From Metridium senile (Eukaryota > Cnidaria > Anthozoa > Actiniaria > Metridiidae), in the NCBI GenBank assembly GCA_949775045.1, contig OX459099.1:18150741-18214740 (forward strand): a stretch of 64,000 bases of DNA, written 5' to 3'. The position numbers were made by a program, and so were the translations under genes. Every line of letters begins with the position of its first letter. Positions within the stretch are counted from its first letter, which is position 1. Below, piece by piece: positions 34,418 to 42,924 of this stretch. The notes under the pieces were generated by a model. The model saw nothing but the letters and a program-made list of their open reading frames with translations, was not told the origin of the DNA and ran no database searches.

Positions 34418-34650
34418 TAATTAATGGCACACTTACTAACTGGCCGATTGACCTAATCAGTCGAAATATGGCGCGTCCTGGTGCCAGTTGCATGTACAAG
34501 GCCTGGATAAATCCACACTGGATACCGTAATACAATAACAGTAATTCAGTGTATAGAATTTGCATATAGGTTTTATCCATTGGATAGAGATTTATCCGGT
34601 TGATAAAGCTATTCAGGCTTCGTACATGCAACCGGCCCCTTCTATTGTAA
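34418..34650. mobile_element. Inverted-repeat MITE with GTTGCATGTACAAGGCC arm
   Basis: The left CCGGTTGCATGTACGAAGCC-like arm (34487 onwards) and the right GGCTTCGTACATGCAACCGG pair with each other, as do the GGATAAATC segments. The outer limits are approximate. Confidence 0.6.
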
Positions 34651-34703
34651 TGGAGCTATTTTCTCATGCATGTATGAGACGCTGAGAACAGATATTCAAA
34701 ATA

Positions 34704-34890
34704 CAGTGGAACCCCGTTAATCCGGTCACCAAAGGGACATCCCAAAGTGGCCGTATTAACGGGGTGGCCGTACTAAGCGGGTAAATTTTATAGAAAATGT
34801 ATGGGCATGCATTTCGCCGGGACCTAAAAAACTGGTCGCAATAACGGGGTGGCCGTATTAAGCGGGTGGCCGTAATGCGGGGTTCCATTG
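34704..34890. mobile_element. Pogo/Tigger-like MITE (CAGTGGAACCCCG ends)
   Basis: The ends CAGTGGAACCCCGTTAAT and ATGCGGGGTTCCATTG are inverted and flanked by TA on both sides. That is the usual target and terminus style of pogo-type Tc1/mariner elements. Internal repeats of GGGGTGGCCGTATTAA and GCGGGTGGCCGTA are present. There is no coding region. Confidence 0.75.
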
Positions 34891-34959
34891 TAGTCGTCAT
34901 ATTTCTATCCTTCCTGATTCGGTGTATGACGTCACTGAAAACTAGAACATAACAAATAG

Positions 34960-35363
34960 GAGGCTAGGAGAGGAGAACAACCTAGCAGTTTAATAATATA
35001 ATAATAAATAATAATAACTTTATTTTATATAGTGACAATTACAAAAGCTCAACACCGCTTTACAATTTTAGAAGGAAAAAAAAATATGATTGATAAAATT
35101 CTATATACAGTACATGGAATGAAATCTAAGCTAAATCTATATAATTAATAAAAATGTTTTAAAAAGGAAAATAAATATAAATATAAACAAAGTTACTAAA
35201 TTTCATATTGTTCAGAGATATAAAAATGTATCGATATATTATGGAAATAATTAAAATTGAAAAACAACAAAATGATAAATAAAAACAACTGTGAAAGTTA
35301 CTAAATACCCCATGGTTCACTCTTAACTAATTAAACAGGATACAGCAGTTTAACAGCAGTTGT
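34960..35363. other. AT-rich intergenic sequence
   Basis: AATAATAATAACTTTATTTT-type sequence resembles retroelement 3' tails, and a similar stretch occurs at 36003-36100. No gene or clear structure could be defined. Confidence 0.4.
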
Positions 35364-35592
35364 ACACCTATTTCAAAAAAGGTTGTAGGAGAGAATTGGC
35401 GATTGGCAATTGCACGACCGAAAGGAACTGCGGTTCTTGATATAATTCGTAAATGGCACTTGGATTTTCCTTGTGTTTTTAGGCTCTAGAATTTAAGACC
35501 ATTTAATTTTACTTGTCAAAAAGAGTACCCAAAGTTCCTTTCAGTCGTGCAATCGCCAATTCTCGTCGACAACCTTTTTTGAAATAGGTGTA
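35364..35592. mobile_element. CTATTTCAA-ended MITE
   Basis: ACACCTATTTCAAAAAAGGTTGT is opposed by ACAACCTTTTTTGAAATAGGTGT. The sub-terminal arms GAATTGGCGATTGG and CAATCGCCAATTC also pair. Confidence 0.85.
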
Positions 35593-37350
35593 TATATTGC
35601 TTATATAGATTTTGTATAACAAAATAAAGTTTTTTTTTTTTTCAACAATTTTATTGAGTGACAAATACTACATTAAAATGTGAAATGCTTTGTTGTTGAT
35701 AATCATTGGATAGAAGTGCCCTTTCAATGTGCTGGCGTTCCTTGACTTTAGTATCAAAACAACAACAACACATCAAGTAGAGACCCTGGCAATGATTCAA
35801 ACGACAACATCAAAGGCTTTGCAGCCTTGCCTGTTGTACATGGTGTTGCGGAGAGAGTTAAACGTGTATTACAGTCATATAATATAAAAACATGCGTACG
35901 ACCGCACACCACATTACGGAAACTCCTGTCTAGTTCCTAAGGAAAATTAGAAGACAGGAGTAAGATATTCTATCCCGTGTGGTGAGTATGATACTGTATA
36001 CATAATAACATAATAATAATAACAACTTTATTTAATGAGGTTTAACACATAACAGTCTAGGACTGAAAAACTCGTGGACCTCAAGGAAAGACGAAGCGTG
36101 CCATGGGCTGTTAGGCCCGAAAGCTTGGAAAATACAAAAAAATTTGGTTGAAGAAACGTTATCTCTATGAGTTATTACTTTATTGACTCCAAAACTTAAA
36201 GTTTAAACTCAAGCATTTACAATTATTTTCTATGTCACTACTTTTCGCCTTATAAAAAGTAGGGCAAAAACAAAAAAATATTCTACTCTATGCTACGTAC
36301 CCAAAAGTTTTCAAAAATAATCATCATTGTACAAGACAAACGCTAGGAGATTATTTACTACGTTTCAACATCGTCCGTTAAAAATTGGTTTGTGGACGTT
36401 CTTAATTATTGAATGTTCCTCGAAACTGGAAATAGCTAAAATTGTTTTTTTCGTGACGTCACACTTGAGTGTATTACCAAGTTTTTTACCACCTGGAATG
36501 CGAGTAAATGACGTCATTTACTAACTCAAACGTACCCTATTGCTTTCTTATGTTTTGACCAAACTTCCTGAGCTTAAAATATAATTTATTATTATTCTTT
36601 TTTTGCACCTTCCACTAGAAATCATGTCTCGAATTTTCACTGATTCTAAAACTAGTGTCTAATATATACAGCTATTTCAAAAAAGTTGTATACTGAATAG
36701 TGCATTCCAAGACCAAAGGGCATTGTTGGGTCTCATTAACTTGAAATAGAAAATAATTATGCATCGATATTTACTCCCCATAACTAGCTTCTATATTGTT
36801 TTGAATGCAATTTGCATACATACAGTGAATGTTATTAACATTGTCTACATAAAGTAGAAATCAACACTACAACAAAGGGCACGTGATTCTTTGTTTGTTT
36901 GCTTTCAGCAGTTGAAATTTAAATTTTTCACTGTATAATGAGTAACAGAGAACATGAAATATGAATTATGAAAGATATGTTCACAATAAACCTCTTTACC
37001 ATGTGTCATTCCCTTGAGAATTGTTCTTTTATGATGAACGTGTTATATCATTTACATGTGAAAGAAACAATTCCCAAGGGTAGCATCACATGATCTGAAA
37101 TGGGACAACAAACAAGGAAGGTAAATAGGTCTATTATTGCTAGTATTGAGCATAAATTTTAGTGCGAACTTATGGGGTGTCACGTGACATTTCTATTAGT
37201 GTTAATGTCTTTTTGTTGGTCAACAATGTTAATAACATTGAATATATAAAACACTGTTTATATTCATTCCAGATATCCTCTGATCTATTGATTTTTACAT
37301 TATTTACAAAAAGGTAGAAATTTATATTAAAAATAATCTAGATATGAGGC
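35593..37350. other. Intergenic sequence downstream of ATG12
   Basis: Contains a left MITE end ACAGCTATTTCAAAAAAGTT at 36668, related to the element ending near 62408. A stretch at 36820-37245 has inverted ATGTTATTAACATTG motifs. No gene was recognised. Confidence 0.5.
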
Positions 37351-40300
37351 TCATCCCCAAGCTTGACTCTTGCAGTAGTGTAAGACAAGCTTTCCATCAG
37401 CTCCAAAACACTAAACAAAAAAATAGTGCATTAGTATATGAAATTGTAAAAAAAGCAGTCGCCGTCAATAATAATAATAAGTCAACACTCCTAAAGGCAC
37501 TGTTACACTGTGTAAATTTCTTAGGGATGGACCATTTCATATTTGATGGGGAGGGGGGCTGAATTTAAAAAAAACTATCGAGCAAGCTTTTAAACTAAAA
37601 AAAAAATATCAAGCAGCCTTTGTTGCACGGACAAAAAGTATTGAGTAAAAAAAATATCCACTCCAAAAAAAAAATATCTTGCAACATCTGTGTCACAAAA
37701 AAAATATTGGGCACCTGCAACCCACCCACTATCAAATATCAAATGGTCTGTCCCTTAGCAACTTGTTTCACAATACTTGAAAATATGGTATTGCAATTAG
37801 CAGTACAGTTTGGAAAAGTAGAACTAGATTCTACTTTGTGCAATGCTGTCTGCAACAACAAAAAATTGTAAGACAGCCTCTGTTACACTGTGCAATTCTT
37901 CAGCAACTTTTGCCACAATAACATTGAGATACAAGTTGGTAAGAACTAGGTTCTATACATTTATAGTGATTTCAATTTTGACTTCCAGTACCCTGCGAGC
38001 AGAGTCTCCTTTGCCTTCCCTGTGAGAGAGAAAGGAAAGAGAGACTCTGCCGAAAGCCTGTCGTTTTTCATTTGAGCATGCCCTCCGGTTGCTTAGAAAC
38101 TGAATAATTTCCACGCCCACTTGCTATAAAATAACATTTCCGTTTCCGGTAACTTTCAACCTCGTGCAACTTGTGGGCCGTAGCGAACTGATAAATGAGC
38201 GATTTGCCGTGCCCGGTCGGTAAAGAAACAAAGGTATCTTGTCCCAAGATAAATTCTGTTATTCCTCTCTCTTGATAAGTCGTTAATTGAAATTTCTTCA
38301 AGGAAAATAGACTTTCAAACACGTCAGTTATGGCCTTACGAACGGTCGCCGCCATATTATGCTTGTGGGCGCAGTTTAGGTCATCGGAATAAATCATTAA
38401 TTCAACCGTGCGCACAAAAACAAGTTTGACCGGAAGCAAAACAAGTTTGACTAGCCCCGGGTCTTGGGCTAGCGGTACATGAAAGAAACGACAGTCTTTC
38501 GGCAGAGTCTCTCTTTCCTTTCTCTCTCACGGGGAAGGCAAAGGAGACTCTGCTCGCAGGGTAGACTTCCAGTAACATGCAAGCAAATCTTGTGTGGAAA
38601 TGATAGACAAGAGCATTGCTTTCAAACATCCTTTCAAACTTTATATGTATAGTTTAAACAATAAACGAGCAGGAGTGTTTTATCAGGATTTAGACCATGC
38701 AGCGAAGCCAAGTGGTTTTAGACCTGATAAAACATGATCTGCAAGTTTATTAAAAACAAAAACAAACAAAAACAAAAAGTTTATTAAACGGCTTCAAAAA
38801 CTACAACCTATATTTTGTGTTTTTGTAAAAAAAAATCAAGGAGTTATGAAAGTTTATTAGAGAAAATTCAGGTTAAAGTTTATGTAAATTAGGGTGAATC
38901 TATATCTTCAGTTAAAACACTCTTCACGGTTATTTTTCTTTTGCCAATTTCTCATGAATTATTAATGAGTTTTTGAATACAATGTAATGTTTTTATTATA
39001 ATGCTGGCTTACTGTGACGTCACCACCTAAACTTAAAGAGGGCCACAGAACTTATTGATAGGCTTTGATTGCAGACAAAAAAGCATAGAGTTCAGAACTT
39101 TAAGTACTGAGCTGCAAAACGTATTTTATAGCCTGCGTGGCCGGCTCTTGGGGAATTGGGGATGAGGAGGGGAGGGGAGGGGGTGGAGGAGGAGGAAGGA
39201 AAGGGAAAGGAGAGCCTGCTAGCAAACCCCACTTTTTCGTGTACCTGCGGCCGCCAGAGGCCGCACGCTCCTATTGGTCAAAATGAAGCATGACGCTGGC
39301 AATCATAGTATTTGTAATTCGACGCAATGTTACTAACTTAGCGTCTTCGCGTGCTTGTTCAACTAAGACTTCTTCGGAGACTTGAAAACATACTACAAAA
39401 AAAACCTGCTGACGATTTACTCGAAGGTAAAGATGTTTTGGCTTTGTTTCCCACTACGGTAATGAAAGTCGTATATAATTTTAATTGTTTTAAAAGTATT
39501 TGAAGCTTTTTTCAAAGGTCAAAGATCAAGAAGAAAATTGAGCTGTTGTTTGGGTTGCCGCAAAAGCTGAAAGATCAATGCGATAGAATGAGTTTAGATA
39601 GTTTCTAACACAACGTAAACTGCAGGGTTTGAGGCATTGTATAATATAGTTTTATTTCAAATGATATAGGTATTAAAATAATAAAAGATTTGATAATATG
39701 AAGTCGCTGGCTCTTGTTTACAAACTCAACGGTCGACACGTAAAAGTGACAACTTCCAGATCACTTCCTGTAAACTCTGTTGTATGCTCTGATTGGCTGA
39801 ATAATTTGATGTTTTGAAGTGTCTTGAAGTAGGCGGGTACACGAAAAAGTGGGGTTTGCTAGCAGGCTCTCCTTTCCTTTCCTTTCTCCTCCTCCACCCC
39901 CTCCCCTCCCCTCCCCTCCTCGTCCCCAACCCCCCAAGAGCCGCCACGCAGGCTACGTATTTTATGGCAAATCAAACAAAAACACAAAGGCGTCATAATT
40001 CTCTATAATCCCCTTAGCAAGTCATGTGAGCTTCTAGCGTTTTCCTGGGAATATCTTGTGGAGCCTGGTACCTACTAGTAATTTGCATACCTCTGTTTAC
40101 ACGTCAAAATTGCAAACCATACTATAAATTACCAGTGTTACTTAAATTGTATAGGACAGGTTCCCATTTAAATCTGTACTTTCCCATTTAAACCGGTACT
40201 TATGCTAAACACACAGATCAACCAATCAGAGAAGTTCACTTCAGAAATAATATACTCTGATTGGTTGATCTGTGTGTTTAGCACACATCAACACAATTTG

Positions 40301-42834
40301 CATAAGTACAGATTTAAATGGGAAAGTACAGATTTAAATGGGAACCTGTTAATAAGTCCTTTTATTAGATTAATAGTGGCTCATAAAAACTTACTTCATA
40401 AAGATTTGAAACTACTTGATCTGGAGAAGGAGCAAATGCTTGTCCCACATACAGAAACTGCAATAGATGAAGAATAATATTAATATAAAAGACACAAGGG
40501 AATTTAGACTTCCAAAAAGTGTTTCTTGATAAATCTTACTGGATGAATGACTATAGGGTCGGGTGGAATAGTGATTTAGGGCTTAGCCTGAGTACCAGGC
40601 CCTATGGGAGGGAAGGGGAAGACTAGTCCTTCTCCCCCTCCCCTCCCCAGAGGGCCTGATACTCAGGTTATTTAGGGCTTGCTTATCATTGCTGAGATCC
40701 ATGTTAGTGACCCAGGTTAAAAAACTCATGAATAATTAATGGCCTCCTGGATTTACTCCTTTGAGTGAAAAGGTGGGGTTCCTGTGGTTTAACCATTTGA
40801 AAGAACATGAATGGGGTTCCCATGGCTCGTCGCACACGATTTATCAAACACAAGACATGTTGAAATGTGTGGTAAGTTTTGAAGATATTGTGCAATTTGA
40901 TTTCTTTCAAGTGGGAAAACATTCCACATAACAAACCACAGGAACCCCAATCACTATAGAAGCCATCACTCTCAAAGGAATAAACAACCTTCTTTTACAA
41001 ATGGCGCGCAGTAAAAAATAATTGCATTCGCTTTAAAAATTCCTCAGAAAAAAATAGTTGGGCTGTCTGTGTGCAGTAGCATGGATAATAAAAACACTGG
41101 TGTTTTTATTATCCATGGTATTAGCTAGTGTTACAAGTGTGAGTGTGTCTGATATTTAGTACCCTAGAAACTAGAGTGTTTCTTGATCTAGTATTCGTAT
41201 TTATCATTTGTACGTCTGTGTTCGTTATTTTCAAGAGAAACCCTCTAGCCAAACGAGCCTTTTCTTTTGAATTCGCCGAGCCAATCAGAAGCGGAGGGTC
41301 GCTACGTGACCCCGACTTCTGATTGGTTTAAGTCTATGAAGATCTTTGATTGGATGAAAGCTGACAGCAAGATGTCAACAAGTTTGCCAAGTTTCCAATT
41401 ATGGCTATAATTGGCGGTGTCAATCAAAACAGCATGGAAGTGAGATTCTAAGCTCTTTGGGCCAGGGGTTAGTCTCGTTGAATAACAAACCGTCAAATTT
41501 ACAAACGCTAAAGCAAATGATAAAGCAAGGAGAAAATAACCCCTGGTACCCAGGGTAGTCAGAGTCTGACCCTGGCCTTCTGATTGGTTATAAGTCTTTG
41601 AAGAGCTTTGATTGGACGTAATTTGACAACTAGATGAGATTAGGTTCCAAATATAGCTATAATTGATTGTTATATACCAACTGTCAAAGTTCATTTTTCT
41701 CGCACTTTGATTGGGCAAGAGGGTATCACGTGAACGTGAACAAATTTGGATGTTTCCGCGGCAACGACTCTCAGCGGGCAACAATATGTTATTGACCGGG
41801 AATAACAAAACCGGAAGTCAATTACTGGAAGTCGATTGAGTAAAAAGCAGGAAAATCCCAGCACAAGGCACGCATTTCAAAATCGTTGAACCAGAAAGAC
41901 AACATGGAGGAAAGTAAGAGATTTGCAAGCAGAACAGAGGAAGATATTGAAAAGTTGTTGGACAAAAAAAGAGTCTAAATCCACAAAGAACTCCACCAAA
42001 CTAGCCGTGAAAATTCTAAGGGATTTTTGCTTAGGAAAAGGAGTTTCTGCTGACTTTGAAGAGCTAAGCAAATCTGAATTAAACCAGCTTGTTAAAACAG
42101 TTCTACGCAAGTGCAAGAAAGCGAGATGGCTTGGCTCCGCCTCGGGAAACATCAGCGGTCTCTGGACCACAAAACATACTGTTTCCCTCGCTCCCAGTCA
42201 TTGAGTGTTAAATGTTAATCAAATCAACATAGAAGTGGGATTCTAAGCTCTTTGGGCCAGAGGTTGAATTCTAGTTGCATCACAAACTATCAAATTTACA
42301 AACGCTAAATCAAGTAGAAAAAAACCTCTGGTGACTTCCAGTATCTCGTCATTGCGCGTGACTCATTATATTTTGATAACTTCAAAATTCTCTTATAGGA
42401 AATTATTGAGTATAAATATTTGGTCATTTTGTTTCTCTTACCAAGGAATCTTCCGGTTCACAGCGGATAAATTTTCGAATAAACTCGATAAGATATGCGA
42501 TCGTTTTAGTGCCCTCTACAGTCCACTTTTTCTTCTTCATAATTGGTGCATCTCCAGCAGCTTTCAACAGAACTTCAACTAAAACACATAACATAAACTT
42601 GTTAGCAGTACTGGAAAGTTTGTTCTTGGCAGACTTGAACTAAGCTGGGCCATGATCAACTTTAATTTTGCGCGTCTTGATCAACAACTAGGAGAAATAA
42701 CGACTATTTTACAATACTAAGTAGCTACCTTTCTGTTTAGCTTCATTTTTAGTCGCTGACTCGTTTGTTTTAGGGGCCGATTTGCTGTTCTCGTTAGCTT
42801 TGCTCTCTTTATCCACCTTCTCCTCATCCGCCAT
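37351..42834 (-). CDS. ATG12: ATG12, ubiquitin-like autophagy conjugation protein (121 aa, complete)
   Basis: Four exons join in phase with GT-AG sites: 42834-42729, 42578-42442, 40457-40395, 37410-37351. ATG12 is a ubiquitin-like protein that ATG7 and ATG10 attach through its C-terminal glycine to ATG5. The ATG12-ATG5/ATG16L1 complex then promotes lipidation of ATG8/LC3 at the forming autophagosome. The variable N-terminus (residues 1-35) is short, Lys/Glu-rich and presumably disordered. Residues 37-121 form the ubiquitin fold with family motifs KAAGDAPIMKKKKWTVEGTK, FLYVGQAFAPSPDQ and GADGKLVLHYCKSQAWG. The human protein reads FIYVNQSFAPSPDQ at the same place, so Asn and Ser are replaced here by Gly and Ala. 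The chain ends in the required Gly directly before TGA. At 121 residues it is slightly shorter than the 140-residue human protein, all in the N-terminal extension. The start is the first ATG and lies 90 bp from the ACTR8 start on the opposite strand. Confidence 0.96.
37989..38563. mobile_element. Mutator-like element with 9-bp target duplication carrying a helicase fragment
   Basis: The ends TACCCTGCGAGCAGAGTCTC are inverted over about 85 bp with very few mismatches. The element is flanked by the exact direct repeat GACTTCCAG (37980-37988 and 38564-38572). The termini match the element at 11795-12162. The interior carries a RecQ-like helicase fragment rather than a transposase. It lies in ATG12 intron 3. 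Confidence 0.9.
38068..38439 (-). pseudogene. RecQ-like DNA helicase N-terminal fragment inside a transposon
   Basis: The open frame from 38439 to 38068 contains MAATVRKAITDVFESLF, then FQLTTYQERGITEFILGQDT and SLPTGHGKSLIYQ. That order matches the N-terminal zone and Walker A motif I (PTGxGKSLxYQ) of RecQ-family helicases. Similarity stops right after motif I and the remaining ~40 codons look unrelated. Motifs Ia-VI are missing, so no helicase activity is expected. It lies between the inverted repeats of the surrounding element, which suggests capture of a first exon. It is antisense to ACTR8 and sits inside an ATG12 intron in the same orientation as ATG12. Whether it is transcribed is unknown. 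Confidence 0.72.
39129..39955. mobile_element. Mutator-like element with ~110-bp inverted repeats and 9-bp target duplication
   Basis: The element starts TAGCCTGCGTGGCCGGCTC and ends GAGCCGCCACGCAGGCTA. The arms include purine/pyrimidine-rich GAGGAGGGGAGGGG stretches and GTTTGCTAGCAGGCTC. The exact direct repeat CGTATTTTA flanks it (39120-39128 and 39956-39964). No transposase reading frame was found. It lies in ATG12 intron 3. Confidence 0.88.
40155..40350. mobile_element. AACAGGTTCCC foldback MITE, copy 2
   Basis: ACAGGTTCCCATTTAAATCT and its complement are at the ends, and GCTAAACACACAGATCAACC forms the inner hairpin. This is the same element as 27766-27984 with a shorter left arm. It ends 45 bp from ATG12 exon 3. 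Confidence 0.92.
40584..40670. mobile_element. 87-bp miniature element with 9-bp target duplication
   Basis: TAGCCTGAGTACCAGGCCC is opposed by GGGCCTGATACTCAGGTTA. The exact direct repeat TTTAGGGCT flanks it (40575-40583 and 40671-40679). The terminus resembles the Mutator-like elements at 37989 and 39129. It is about the smallest possible non-autonomous derivative. Confidence 0.82.
41904..42150 (+). pseudogene. Frameshifted N-terminal fragment of a transposon-type tyrosine recombinase gene (KIAA1958/Crypton-like)
   Basis: The sequence reads MEESKRFASRTEEDIEKLL, then needs a frame change after LLDKK to continue as KNSTKLAVKILRDFCLGKG and SADFEELSKSELNQLV. The pattern (acidic EEDIEKLL, then NTKxA, a helix, and FEELSxxELNxxL) is that of the N-terminal domain of KIAA1958/ZMYM-like tyrosine recombinases derived from Crypton transposons. 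That assignment is from recalled family features and is moderate. The catalytic domain is absent. The fragment lies in ATG12 intron 2, antisense to ATG12, flanked by related sequences at about 41443 and 42240 (GATTCTAAGCTCTTTGGGCC). Confidence 0.55.
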
Positions 42835-42924
42835 ATTGGTTATTGTGACCAGCGGTCGAAACAGCAGGCTCAATTTTCAAGATGGCGGACACTGGATGCT
42901 GTATAAAGTGGTTGTGAAGTGCAA
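42835..42924. promoter_or_regulatory. 90-bp bidirectional ATG12/ACTR8 promoter region
   Basis: Only 90 bp separate the ATG12 start codon (minus strand) from the ACTR8 start codon (plus strand), so the two genes must share promoter DNA. Each side has an ATGGCGG motif (AAGATGGCGGAC at 42880-42891 on the plus strand, AATATGGCGGATG on the minus strand), like the YY1 consensus near many TATA-less starts. No TATA box is seen. Confidence 0.75.
42882..42917 (+). other. Short upstream ORF ahead of ACTR8
   Basis: ATG at 42882 opens an 11-codon frame (MADTGCCIKWL) ending at TGA, 7 bp before the ACTR8 start at 42925. If the transcript starts upstream of it, it could lower ACTR8 translation. It contains the YY1-like element, so the true transcription start may lie inside it. 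Confidence 0.5.
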
